Assembly (NCBI RefSeq): GCF_043677095.1
Contig: NZ_JBHLJR010000001.1
Location: forward strand, 558,001 to 622,000
Origin: Natronococcus roseus
GTDB lineage: Archaea > Halobacteriota > Halobacteria > Halobacteriales > Natrialbaceae
Reading direction: 5' to 3'
DNA: 64,000 nt
The number at the start of each line of letters is the position of its first letter. Position 1 is the stretch's first letter. The translations under genes were made by a program, and so were the position numbers. The notes beneath the pieces are model-generated. The model was given only the letters and a program-made list of their open reading frames with translations, did no database searches and was not told the origin of the DNA. This document shows positions 11,439-19,884 of the stretch, piece by piece.

Positions 11439-12083
11439 ATGAGCGCGCCCCAGGCGCCGGTCTGGGCGGAGGTTTCGAGACTCCCGTCCTTTCTCGAGCG
11501 CCTCGAGCAGACGGGCGGGCTCTCGGTTCGCGCGCTGATCGACGAGCTCGAGGTCGAGATTCCGATCGAGGGCGTCGCCTACCACGACCGCGGGATCCGG
11601 ATTCCGGGGTACGACGCGACGTTCGTCCACGAGCCGAGCGGTTCTCGCGGCCGACCGGCCTTCAGCGTTCAGATCGACACGATCGGCCCGCGAAACGGCT
11701 GGGCGATCTTCGACAAGACGCTGTCCTGGGACGTCTACCTCCTCCGAGCTGAGGGAGCTGCCGCGATCGCCTGGCTCAGCGACGAGGAGTACCGAATCGA
11801 GGAGGCCGATGAGTTCGACTCAAAACGTGACGCGGTCGCCGCCGGTCGCTTCTCGTTCGGCGTCTTCCTCTACGCCGGCGACGCCTGGGCGGAACAACAG
11901 AAACGGATCCGCAGTACGAACGCCCCGGCCTATCTCCTGCGGGAGGACGGCCAGCCGATGATTCCGAGTACGCAATCGGAGTTCTACGAGTTCGTCGACT
12001 CGACGGTCACGGAGTTTCGAACCAGCGGCGCGGCCCCGGACTACCTCGGGCTGCTCGAGCTCGAGGCGACGATCGACGGCTAA
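11439..12083 (+). CDS. Conserved haloarchaeal protein of unknown function
   Basis: A 214-residue acidic soluble protein. The ATG at 11439 is preceded by GGAGGCGACC, a good ribosome site, so I use it rather than the far longer upstream open frame. No signal peptide, membrane segment or known catalytic motif is visible. The sequence alternates short strands and helices (for example AIFDKTLSWDVYLLRAEGAAA and SEFYEFVDSTVTEFR). It stands alone between the rqcH promoter and a 350-bp non-coding stretch. I do not recognise the family. Confidence 0.65.
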   Translation: MSAPQAPVWAEVSRLPSFLERLEQTGGLSVRALIDELEVEIPIEGVAYHDRGIRIPGYDATFVHEPSGSRGRPAFSVQIDTIGPRNGWAIFDKTLSWDVYLLRAEGAAAIAWLSDEEYRIEEADEFDSKRDAVAAGRFSFGVFLYAGDAWAEQQKRIRSTNAPAYLLREDGQPMIPSTQSEFYEFVDSTVTEFRTSGAAPDYLGLLELEATIDG

Positions 12084-12435
12084 CCCGGCGTTATCCGGTG
12101 TATAAACGTTTCACGCGCCGACTGAAGCCGACTCTACGAGCGCGTTCGACCGCGGAAAAGCGCGATCAACGGAGGCGCGTCGCCGCGGTCCGCTCGAACG
12201 GGGGGAAGCTCGAGCGGTGGGGGGTGGGGGGAGTGGCGACGACACGCCCCCATGAGAGACAGCGGGTGTGGCGCTGGTTTCTGAGGGGAGTGTGATCGAT
12301 GCCGACGTTCGTCGGCACCTGATGCTTCAGGCTCCATTGGTATAAAAATTTCGCACCTATTGCGATGTTTTTAACCGCCGAGACCCGTCGTTGTCAGGCG
12401 ATGTGCACGTGATGAACGGACCTCGTACGAGGGAC
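12084..12435. other. Non-coding stretch: G-runs, two hairpins and TATA-like sequence
   Basis: No convincing gene between the unknown gene and the flavin reductase, which converge here. It holds three G-runs of 5-6 bases within 12200-12231, with a quadruplex-like arrangement on the + strand. It also holds two adjacent perfect hairpins: GCCGAC-GTTC-GTCGGC (12301-12316) and CCTGA-TGCT-TCAGG (12318-12331). After them comes TATAAAAATTT (12341-12351) and a T-rich patch near 12366. Either transcription end signals for the two converging genes or a small RNA; undecided. Confidence 0.5.
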
Positions 12436-13161
12436 TCAATCCTCGTCGGCCGCGTCTGCCTCCCATCCCTCGGTGAAGACCCGATCGCCGTCAACGCCGG
12501 CGTCCTCGAGCAGGTCCTGGGTCTCGAGGACCATCTCCGGAACGCCACAGACGTAGCAGTCGACGTTCGCGAGGTCCTCGAGGCCCTCGAGTGATTCCTG
12601 GAGGTGGCCCTGAACGTGGCCGGTTCGTCCGTTCCAGGCCGCGTCGTCGTCGGCGTCCGAGAGGACGTACTCGACCGAGACGGCGTCGGTCCCCGCCCGA
12701 AGCTGATCGAGACTCTCCCGGAAGATTAGGTGCTCCTGGTCGCGCTCGCCGAAGACGAGCGTGGCCGTCCCCTGACCCTCGTTGGCGTACTGTCTGATCA
12801 TCGGATACAGCGGCGTGATCCCCGTTCCGGTGGCGACGAAGAGGGCGTCGCGCTCGGGATCGCGGAGGTGGAGGTTCCCGTCGACGGGATCGATCTCGAT
12901 CTCGTCGCCCGGCGTCCGGTCGTGCATGTAGACCGAACCGGTGCCGTCGTCGTAGCGCTTGATCGTCAGCACGAGCTGGTTCGTTCCGGGGGCGTTGATC
13001 GCCGTGTAGGGCCGTTCTTGCTCCTCGCCGTCGGCCTCGAAGTGGACCGACGTGTGCTGGCCGGGATCGAACTCGAAGCGGTGATCGTCGGCGACGAGCC
13101 GGAACTGCTTGGCGTCCGGCGTCATTCGGTGTACGTCGGCGACCGTAACGGACAGTGTCAT
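12436..13161 (-). CDS. FAD-binding oxidoreductase, ferredoxin/flavodoxin reductase family
   Basis: A 241-residue flavoprotein of the ferredoxin-NADP reductase family. The FAD-binding motif RPYTA lies near residue 50, the nucleotide-binding GTGITPLYPMI near 113-123, and the C-terminal YVCGVPEMV near residue 205 follows the usual reductase pattern. It would pass electrons between NAD(P)H and a ferredoxin or similar carrier. The open frame extends 27 codons upstream, but MTLSVTVADV at 13161 matches the family start. No iron-sulfur domain is fused to it. Confidence 0.82.
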   Translation of the reverse strand: MTLSVTVADVHRMTPDAKQFRLVADDHRFEFDPGQHTSVHFEADGEEQERPYTAINAPGTNQLVLTIKRYDDGTGSVYMHDRTPGDEIEIDPVDGNLHLRDPERDALFVATGTGITPLYPMIRQYANEGQGTATLVFGERDQEHLIFRESLDQLRAGTDAVSVEYVLSDADDDAAWNGRTGHVQGHLQESLEGLEDLANVDCYVCGVPEMVLETQDLLEDAGVDGDRVFTEGWEADAADED

Positions 13162-13263
13162 ACCCAACCTGCGGTCAGAAGCAACTAAACCGTACTGTCG
13201 GCACGTGCACCCTGATTCCGATCGAAAAAGTGAATGACCCAATCGACGACCGTTTCCGGTCCG

Positions 13264-14076
13264 TTACGTCTCCGTCTCGACGGCGGCCTCGATGGCCGCG
13301 TACAGCTCGTCGGTCTCCTCTGTGGGCGAGTAGACCGTGTCGTCGACGCTGACCCGGGGAACGTCGTCGACGTCCATCGTCTCGACCTCGTCGATCGTCT
13401 CGTCGAGTTCGTCCTGGTACGCGTCGCCGCTGGCGGCGTCGTACACCGTCTCGGGGTCGGCGACGTCAGACTTCTCGGCGACGTGCTCGAGTCGCTTCGG
13501 CGTCGCCCATTCTTCCTCGAGGTCGATGTTGATCGCGATGCACTCGACGAACGTCCAGAACTGGCCGGGGTCGTGGTCCCAGACGGCCAGTCCGGCTCGA
13601 GCCAGTCGCTCCCCGTCGTCGCCGTGGAGCGCCGCCCCGCCGAGGGAGGCGACGGCGTGGACCTCGAGGTCGACCTCGCCCTTTTTGACGTGTTTCTCGA
13701 GCAGCTCGGTGAACTCCTCGAGCATGAACTCGGAGGTCTCGGTCGACTTCCAGGTGCCGAACAGCTTGATCGTCACGGGTGCGTCGCCCGTGCCGGCGAT
13801 CGGGAACGCGGATTTCGGGTCGTCCGGCGTCGGGACCGGATCGAGCACGCCCTTCGGCTCCTCGATCTCGTCCTTGTCGTCGTCGCCGTTCGGGTCGTCG
13901 CCGTTGCCACCGTTGCCGCCGTTTCCACCGTCGGACTCGTTCGACGGATCGCCGTTCTCGTCGTCCTCGTCGTCCTCATCGTCGGAGAGGAAGTCGGTAC
14001 ATCCCGCGAGCCCGGCAATGGCCGCGCCACTGCCGACCTGAAGTACGCGCCGTCTGGTTCGGTTGTCTTGCGTCAC
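13264..14076 (-). CDS. DsbA-like thioredoxin-fold lipoprotein lacking the CxxC
   Basis: A 270-residue exported protein. RTRRRVLQVGSG followed by the lipobox LAGC (Cys26) gives Tat export and lipid anchoring. A long Asp/Asn/Gly-rich linker (about 30-75) resembles other haloarchaeal surface lipoproteins. The rest has the DsbA/thioredoxin layout: a strand VTIKLFGTW, a helical insert, and the cis-Pro region DVPRVSVDDTVY. The catalytic CxxC expected right after the first strand reads WKSTET (about 109-114), with no cysteine. It is probably not a redox enzyme and may bind a partner. Confidence 0.72.
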   Translation of the reverse strand: MTQDNRTRRRVLQVGSGAAIAGLAGCTDFLSDDEDDEDDENGDPSNESDGGNGGNGGNGDDPNGDDDKDEIEEPKGVLDPVPTPDDPKSAFPIAGTGDAPVTIKLFGTWKSTETSEFMLEEFTELLEKHVKKGEVDLEVHAVASLGGAALHGDDGERLARAGLAVWDHDPGQFWTFVECIAINIDLEEEWATPKRLEHVAEKSDVADPETVYDAASGDAYQDELDETIDEVETMDVDDVPRVSVDDTVYSPTEETDELYAAIEAAVETET

Positions 14077-14317
14077 GGATCAAACTAATCGGTTACCCGG
14101 AATTACTACTATTCAGATAACTCACTGGTTACTAGAAATATAATTCAGCTTCGACGGTTGTGGATTTCGAATACGTGCCTAATATGGCATCTAAGAGGTC
14201 GAAATGTAGTGATTAAAACACTCTCTAGTAGTTATATATTATCTGGTAGAGGACGAGAATCGGCGCTCTCGACCGACAGCCGCCCGTTCGGAGGGGCCGT
14301 CCGTGCCGAGACCGACG
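14077..14317. other. AT-rich intergenic region, promoter of the DsbA-like gene
   Basis: About 240 bp with clearly lower GC than its surroundings and no supported gene. It holds the 3' end of the amidohydrolase transcript and the promoter of the DsbA-like lipoprotein. On the minus strand, GTAGTAATTCC (about 14098-14108) sits roughly 27 nt before that ATG and is the best TATA candidate. A second one, AATTATATTTC, lies further up near 14135-14145. TATATATT is present near 14231-14240. Confidence 0.4.
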
Positions 14318-15340
14318 CTACGGCTCGAGGACGACCTCCCGAACGTCGTCGACGCCGGCTCGCCGCACCGTGGCCCGGACTGGGTCCCGGGCTCCAGCGA
14401 GATTGTCCGAATCCCCGTCGAGGACGAGCAGCCGTCCGGGCGCTCCCGGCTCGAGGGCGCCACCCTCGAGCCCGGCGAGATCGGCGCCGTTGACCGTTGC
14501 CATCCGCAGAATCGTCTCGGCCCGAAGTTCGGAACACTTCGCGAGGAACTCCATCTCCCGGAACATCGACGGCGAGTTGAGCATCACGTTGTCGGTCCCG
14601 AGCGCGAGCGTCGTCCGCTCGGCCAGTTCGGCCGCGGGCGGGAAGCCGACGCCGGTGACGAGGTTCGACCGCGGACAGAGCACGACGGGAACCTCGGCGT
14701 CGGCGATTCGCTCGAGGTGGTCCGGTTCGGGGTGGACGACGTGGACGAGAAAGTCGGGCTCGAGGGCGAGCGCGCCGTCGAGGTCGCTCGGGTCGCCCTC
14801 GCCCGCGTGGATGCCGAACGGTTTGCCCGCCTCGCGGGTCGCGGCGCGTTCGTCCTCGAAGTCGGCGTCGTTGGCCCCGCTGGCCCCGAACCCGTCGCCC
14901 GCCTCCATCGCTGCGACCGAGCCGCGGGCGAACGACAGCGCCTCGAGTTCGAGGCCCTCGGCCGCGTCCTCGAGCATCCGGACGCCCTCGACGTCGCCCT
15001 CCCTGAAGTCGAGACAGGCGGCGGTCCCGCCGCGTTGCATGTACCGAAGCGATCGCTCCATCGCACCGACGAGCTCCTCGCGGGAGGCCTGCCGCAGGAG
15101 CCGATGTTTCAACCCGTCGGGCGGGGCGACCAGCTCCTCGAGCGAGAGCCCGCCGCCGGCTTCCTTGGCGATCGAGTCACCGATATGGGTGTGAGCGTTG
15201 ATGAACGGCGGGAGGATGATATCCGAGCTGTCAACCGACTCCTCCTCGATGGCTTCGATGCGTCCCTCGCCGTCGATAACGATGCGTCCCTCGACGGGCT
15301 CGAGGTCTCTACCGCGGAGGATCGTCCCGGTTCGTTCCAT
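14318..15340 (-). CDS. Amidohydrolase, chlorohydrolase/deaminase-like
   Basis: A 340-residue metal-dependent hydrolase of the amidohydrolase superfamily. First metal motif HTH in FINAHTHIGDS (about residues 49-51), then HAGE near 198 as the third-strand His, HVVHPE near 216, and the metal Asp in LGTDNVMLN near 268. The closing GRLLVLDGD segment belongs to the small beta-sandwich domain. Close relatives deaminate nucleobases, adenosine derivatives or triazines; the substrate cannot be read from the sequence. It follows the HD-domain gene on the same strand with about 50 bp between. Confidence 0.75.
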   Translation of the reverse strand: MERTGTILRGRDLEPVEGRIVIDGEGRIEAIEEESVDSSDIILPPFINAHTHIGDSIAKEAGGGLSLEELVAPPDGLKHRLLRQASREELVGAMERSLRYMQRGGTAACLDFREGDVEGVRMLEDAAEGLELEALSFARGSVAAMEAGDGFGASGANDADFEDERAATREAGKPFGIHAGEGDPSDLDGALALEPDFLVHVVHPEPDHLERIADAEVPVVLCPRSNLVTGVGFPPAAELAERTTLALGTDNVMLNSPSMFREMEFLAKCSELRAETILRMATVNGADLAGLEGGALEPGAPGRLLVLDGDSDNLAGARDPVRATVRRAGVDDVREVVLEP

Positions 15341-15392
15341 GCTCGCTTCTTCGTGGCCCGTCCCTTCAACCGTTTGCGTTCGCCTCCGAGCG

Positions 15393-16625
15393 TCACTCGA
15401 CGAACTCGTCGAGGGTCGTCTCGAGCCCGTCCCGAACCTCGGTAACGAGCGTGCCCTCGATGTCGAGCCCGAGCACCTCGACGGCAGCCCGCCCGACCCG
15501 CTCGCGAAGCTCGGTCGGCGAGTAGACGCCGAGTCGCCACTGGGAGTACTGGGCGGCTCGCAGCGCCTCGACCAGCGGCGATTGCTGACCGAGCTGTCGG
15601 ACGTCGCCGTTGACCAGCACGCGACTCGTCGACTCGGTCATCGACGGGCGTCCCGGCACGTCGAGGATGACGTGTGCCGGATCGACGTCTACCCTGCCGG
15701 CGATCTCGCGCTCGAACTCCCGGATCGCCTCGTGGTCGCTCTCGATGATCCCGCCCGGCACGTCGTCGATTTCGGCCCAGACGGCGCGTTTGAACAGGTC
15801 CCGGTGATCCAGTCGCCGCGAGAACGCGCTCGTCGCCTCGCAGTTACGCAGCGCAACCGTCAGATCGTAGTCGTCCATCCGCTGGAGCGTTTCGGCGTCG
15901 ACGCCGGCCTCCGGCGCCTCGAGCAGGCGTTCGGCGGCCCGTCTAAGCATCGCCTTGCTGATCCGGGCGACGCTGTGGCTGTACACCGTCGGGTTCATCA
16001 GCGCCCGCGCGACCAGCAGGCTCTCGGCGGTCTGGACGTTCCCCTCGTCGAGGACGAGTTCACCGTCAGTGAAGGTTAACTCCCGAACCAGTCGGCCGTG
16101 ATCGATCGTCCCGTAGGGGACGCCCGTGTGGTGGGCGTCCCGGACGAGGTAGTCCATTCGATCGACGTCGAGCTCGCCCGAGACGAGCTGGCCGAACCGC
16201 CCCTCGCCGGCGACCAGCCCGGCGACCGCCTCGGGCTCGAGGTCGTGCTCCCGAAGGACGTCGCCGACCTGGCCATCGGCGAGCAACTCGCCGACGTCGT
16301 CGTGGTAACGCCCCGTCCGACGGTGGGTGAGCGACTCGAGGTTGTGGCTGAACGGACCGTGACCGACGTCGTGGAGCATCGCCGCGGCGTGGACGCGCTC
16401 GGCCTGCTTCCCCTCGATACCGAGCCCCTCGAGGGCCTCACAGGCGAGGTGGTAGACCCCGAGGCTGTGCTCGAATCGGGTGTGGTTCGCGGAGGGATAC
16501 ACGAGCGAGACGGTCCCTAGCTGGGCGATCCGACGGAGGCGCTGGACCTCCGGGGTATCGAGCAGCGCTCGAGCCACGCCGTCGACTCGGATGTGGTCGT
16601 GGACGCTGTCCTTTATGGTCTTCAT
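15393..16625 (-). CDS. HD-domain phosphohydrolase, dNTPase-like
   Basis: A 410-residue protein with the metal-binding HD pattern: His in HTRFEHSLGVYHLA (about 45-50), His-Asp in MLHDVGHGPFSHNLE (about 80-90) and a later Asp in LDVDRMDYLVRDAHHTG (about 155). This matches the SAMHD1/dGTPase-like branch, which removes triphosphate from deoxynucleotides or acts on related phosphates. The start MKTIKDSVHDHI is chosen over a longer open frame because this segment is the conserved family N-terminus. The C-terminal 150 residues are more variable. Confidence 0.8.
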   Translation of the reverse strand: MKTIKDSVHDHIRVDGVARALLDTPEVQRLRRIAQLGTVSLVYPSANHTRFEHSLGVYHLACEALEGLGIEGKQAERVHAAAMLHDVGHGPFSHNLESLTHRRTGRYHDDVGELLADGQVGDVLREHDLEPEAVAGLVAGEGRFGQLVSGELDVDRMDYLVRDAHHTGVPYGTIDHGRLVRELTFTDGELVLDEGNVQTAESLLVARALMNPTVYSHSVARISKAMLRRAAERLLEAPEAGVDAETLQRMDDYDLTVALRNCEATSAFSRRLDHRDLFKRAVWAEIDDVPGGIIESDHEAIREFEREIAGRVDVDPAHVILDVPGRPSMTESTSRVLVNGDVRQLGQQSPLVEALRAAQYSQWRLGVYSPTELRERVGRAAVEVLGLDIEGTLVTEVRDGLETTLDEFVE

Positions 16626-16744
16626 TACCGGATTTTTCGGCGCGTTCGTACAAAAGTCGTCGGACCACAATGCCCCGGGTCCGTCGCCCGGCTGAATACG
16701 ACGACAGCAACACTTTACGCGTAGCCGCCGTTCGATTCGAGTAC

Positions 16745-16996
16745 ATGACGGAACTAACGATCCCGCCGGACGCGGACGGAGAGCGTGCACAGGAGCTGGT
16801 ACAGGAACACGTCGCGGTCGGCGACGTCGTCGAGGTCCAGAGCAAGGAGTGGGCCGACGACAGCCAGAAGTTCGAGCTCGAAGGAACGGTAACGGGCTTC
16901 GAGCCCGGCTACCTCGAGCTCGACGATCAGCCCGCCGACGAGGGCAGCGTCCGCTACGACGAGATCCACACCGTCGTTCGGGTCGACTCGGACTAA
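16745..16996 (+). CDS. Small acidic conserved haloarchaeal protein
   Basis: An 83-residue protein starting MTELTIPPDAD. A TATA-like CTTTACGCG lies about 27-30 nt before the ATG, which fits a leaderless transcript divergent from the HD-domain gene. Predicted mostly beta (VGDVVEVQSKEW, GTVTGFEPGYLELDD, SVRYDEIHTVVRVD), suggesting a small barrel or nucleic-acid-binding fold. No cysteines or enzyme motif. Function unknown. Confidence 0.65.
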   Translation: MTELTIPPDADGERAQELVQEHVAVGDVVEVQSKEWADDSQKFELEGTVTGFEPGYLELDDQPADEGSVRYDEIHTVVRVDSD

Positions 16997-17042
16997 CCGT
17001 TCGGACGAGCGATCGCTCCCGAATCCGCTCGACTACCGTCCC

Positions 17043-18008
17043 TTAGAGAACGTCCTCGTTGGCCGGGTTCTCGGGCCGGTCATCGCTCAACACGCGCAGA
17101 ACGTCTCGAGTCACGGTTTCTCGAAGCTCGACGATCGACTCCTCGGAGTACCACGCGACGTGAGGCGTACAGACGACATCGTCGCGGCCGACCAGCGGCG
17201 AGTCCTCGGGAGGTTCCTCCGGAAGCACGTCCAGTCCCGCAGCGGCGAGCTCGCCGTCCTCGAGGGCCGTCGCCAGCGCCTCGTCGTCGACGACCGCGCC
17301 GCGGGCCGTGTTGAGCAGGACGGCGTCGTCGTCCATCGCGGCGAACGCCCCGACGTCGAACAGCCCCCGCGTCTCCTCGGTCAGCGGCGCGTGCACCGAG
17401 ACGATATCGGAGCGCTCGAGCAGCCCGTCGAACGACACCTTCTCGACGCCGTACTCGGCGAGCTCGTCGGCGGACTGGTGGGGATCGTACGCGACGAACT
17501 CGAGGTCGAACCCCGAGAGCCGCTCTGCGATCCCCCGCGGGAGCGTCCCGAACGCCGCGAAGCCGAGGGTCTTGCCCGCTAGCCGGTGGATCGGTGCGCC
17601 GACCGTCCAGTCCCACGTTCCCTCGGCGATCTCGCGGTCGTACAGCGAGGTCTTGCGAACGCAGGCGAACAGGAGCGCGATCGTGTGCGTCGGCACCTCG
17701 TCCTCGCAGTAGTCGGGGACGTTGACCACGACGACGCCCTCGTCGGCGGCGGCCTCGAGGTCGACCGCGTCCACGCCGATCCCGTACCGTCCCACGGCCG
17801 CAATGTCGAGGGCCTCGAGGACCGATCGGTCGATCAGCGCGTACTGGACGAGCAACGCGTCGGCGTCGACCTCCCGGGCCGCCTCGATCACCTCGTCGGC
17901 GGTTTCGGCGTCGGCCGAGACGAGTTCGACGTCTCGGTCGGTCAGGACGTCGCGTTCGATCTCGAGGTCGGGAAAGTCGAAGTCCGTGATGAGAATCGTT
18001 TCGGTCAT
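17043..18008 (-). CDS. D-2-hydroxyacid dehydrogenase, C-terminal-binding-protein-like
   Basis: A 321-residue NAD(P)-dependent dehydrogenase interconverting a D-2-hydroxyacid and a 2-oxoacid. The substrate-domain motif VGRYGIGVDAVDLEAA is present. The usual GxGxxG fold segment reads FAAFGTLPRGIAERL, a slightly odd nucleotide motif. The catalytic Arg lies in LLNTARGAVVDDEAL, Glu in LDVLPEEPP and His in CTPHVAWYSEES. The PHVAWYSEES ending is typical of the CtBP-like branch, whose members include phosphoglycerate and glyoxylate-type enzymes. Substrate unknown. Confidence 0.8.
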   Translation of the reverse strand: MTETILITDFDFPDLEIERDVLTDRDVELVSADAETADEVIEAAREVDADALLVQYALIDRSVLEALDIAAVGRYGIGVDAVDLEAAADEGVVVVNVPDYCEDEVPTHTIALLFACVRKTSLYDREIAEGTWDWTVGAPIHRLAGKTLGFAAFGTLPRGIAERLSGFDLEFVAYDPHQSADELAEYGVEKVSFDGLLERSDIVSVHAPLTEETRGLFDVGAFAAMDDDAVLLNTARGAVVDDEALATALEDGELAAAGLDVLPEEPPEDSPLVGRDDVVCTPHVAWYSEESIVELRETVTRDVLRVLSDDRPENPANEDVL

Positions 18009-18251
18009 CGGTCGGTCGACCCGTTTTCGCGTCTCGCCGATAGGCGTGTCGGCTGTGGTGACTCTCGTATTCGTCTTCCGCCGGTGCGATACCGTCCTCG
18101 TTTCTCGTGAGAAGGGCAGGTCGAACTCGTATGAAGTCGGTAGAGCACGTGTCTCTTGTTAAAAATGCCATCGAACCCGTCGGAGTGGGAAATCAAAGCC
18201 GACATCATTAGCGTCCAAAAATACTTGTATTCTGACATCCCACTCGGTTAC

Positions 18252-18515
18252 ATGTCGATACCATTGGTATCCAAACTCAACAAATACGGAAAAGCAGCCC
18301 TGCTGTGTACCGCTCTGGGCCTCGGAGGAATTCTGCTCGGAGTAGCACTGTACCTATCAGTCGGACTGATAGTCCTTGCTTTCCTCATACTCATCCGTGC
18401 GATGCACGTGAACGACGAGCCTGACCGGTATCCACAGGACCGGGAAAGCAACCTTTCGGAACGTGAGAGGCGACGACAGAAGGAAATGGAAGCTGAAAAG
18501 GGAGGTGTCAACTGA
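18252..18515 (+). CDS. Small membrane protein of unknown function
   Basis: An 87-residue protein with one long or two close hydrophobic segments (ALLCTALGLGGILLGVALYL and VGLIVLAFLILIRAM) and a charged C-terminal tail with SERERRRQKEMEAEK. I favour ATG 18252 because an AAAATACTT box lies about 27-35 nt upstream; an in-frame ATG at 18165 would add 29 residues. GC is visibly lower than in the flanking genes, suggesting acquisition or an expression-related bias. Confidence 0.55.
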   Translation: MSIPLVSKLNKYGKAALLCTALGLGGILLGVALYLSVGLIVLAFLILIRAMHVNDEPDRYPQDRESNLSERERRRQKEMEAEKGGVN

Positions 18516-18626
18516 ATACCGATTAGATGAGCCGAATGGCGAGGGAAACGGACGCTGCTTTCGGCACGCTAGTTTTCTGGTGTCCGTTCCGTACTGCTCT
18601 CTCCGATAGTTGACGGCGAACCGCGA

Positions 18627-19751
18627 TTACTCGAGATCGACCCACTCGCCGCGCTCGTCGCTATCCTCGATCGCCGCGAGGATCCGCTGGGCGGCCAGCC
18701 CGTCCTCGAAGCTGGGTTCGAACGTCCCGCCGTCTGCTACCGCGCTGAGCAGCTCGTAGTTCTCGTGGACGAACGTGTGCTCCCAGCCGATGACGTGGCC
18801 CGGCGGCCACCAGTGGTCGACGTAGGGGTCGTCTTCGTCCGTGACGAGGATCGTCTCGTAGCCGCGGTTCTCGCCCCGGCGGAGCACCTCGAGCTCGTTC
18901 AGGCGCTCGAGGGAGAACCGGAGGCTGCCCTCGCTGCCCTGGATCTCGATCGTGTGGTCGTTCTTGTGACCCGTGGCGTAGCGGGTGGCCTCGAGGGTGC
19001 CCATCGCGCCGTTCGCGAACTCGAGTTGGGCCGAGTAGGCGTCGTCGACGGTGACCGGCCGCGTCTCGCTGTCTTCCCCTTCGACGGGACGCTCGTCGAC
19101 GAACGTCTGCAGGTGACCGCTGAGTCGCTCGATGTCGCCCGCGTGCTCGTCGTCGCCGACCAAAAAGCGCACGAGGTCGACCGTGTGGGCGCCTAGATCG
19201 CCGAGCACGCCCGACCCCGCCATCTCCTCGTCGAGGCGCCAGGCCCACGGTGCCTCGGGATCGACCAGCCAGTCCTGGAGGTAGCGTCCGCGGACGTGGC
19301 GGATTTCGCCGATCTCGCCGTCGTCGATCAGCCGTTTCGCGTATCGGATCGCGGGGACGAACCGGTAGTTGAACGCACAGCCGTTGGGAACGCCGGCCTC
19401 GCGGGCCGCCTCGGCCATCTCTTCGGCCTCCTCGAGTGTCGGGGCCAGGGGCTTCTCGCAGAAGACCGGCGTCCCGGCCTCGAGGGCGGCGATCGACGGC
19501 TCGGCGTGGACGTGGTTCGGCCCGAGGTTGTAGAAGACGTCGACGTCGTCGACGACCTCGCGCCAGTCGGTCGCCGTCGCCGCGAACCCGAGCTGCTCCG
19601 CGGCCTCCGAGAGCGCCTCCTCGTCGCGGCCGACGAGGACCTTTCGCTCGACGTCCGGGGCGTCCGGGAAGAACATCGGCAGCCGCGCCAGTGCGTTCGC
19701 GTGGGCTTTCCCCATAAACCGGTAGCCGAGTACGCCGACTTCGAGGGTCAT
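18627..19751 (-). CDS. Gfo/Idh/MocA-family NAD(P)-dependent oxidoreductase
   Basis: A 374-residue sugar-type dehydrogenase. The N-terminal Rossmann motif is VGVLGYRFMGKAHANAL (about 4-20), the EKP catalytic motif is FCEKPLAPTLEEAEEM (about 94-109), and the second-domain DLGAHTVDLVRFL (about 178-190) carries the conserved Asp and His. Members oxidise inositol, glucose, or deoxy or amino sugars. The start MTLEVGVLGY is the family start; the frame is open 77 codons further up without support. Divergent from the zinc alcohol dehydrogenase gene, with 133 bp between. Confidence 0.85.
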   Translation of the reverse strand: MTLEVGVLGYRFMGKAHANALARLPMFFPDAPDVERKVLVGRDEEALSEAAEQLGFAATATDWREVVDDVDVFYNLGPNHVHAEPSIAALEAGTPVFCEKPLAPTLEEAEEMAEAAREAGVPNGCAFNYRFVPAIRYAKRLIDDGEIGEIRHVRGRYLQDWLVDPEAPWAWRLDEEMAGSGVLGDLGAHTVDLVRFLVGDDEHAGDIERLSGHLQTFVDERPVEGEDSETRPVTVDDAYSAQLEFANGAMGTLEATRYATGHKNDHTIEIQGSEGSLRFSLERLNELEVLRRGENRGYETILVTDEDDPYVDHWWPPGHVIGWEHTFVHENYELLSAVADGGTFEPSFEDGLAAQRILAAIEDSDERGEWVDLE

Positions 19752-19884
19752 GCGCGATCGTTCACCACAGATGTAGTTAGAAGTTTCCGTCTCGCGGCGG
19801 TTTTCCGGCGATCGGCTCGCTCGCGCGCCCGTTGCGAGGACAAGCCGCGCTTTTACTGAACCGGTCGATGAGGGTTGAGCCGTC

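Noticed and set aside
11356..11442. A 28-codon + ORF overlapping the ATG of the unknown gene at 11439 (ATGA)
   Set aside because: The overlap is suggestive but composition is low-complexity and no promoter was found; a Shine-Dalgarno site for the main gene lies inside it.
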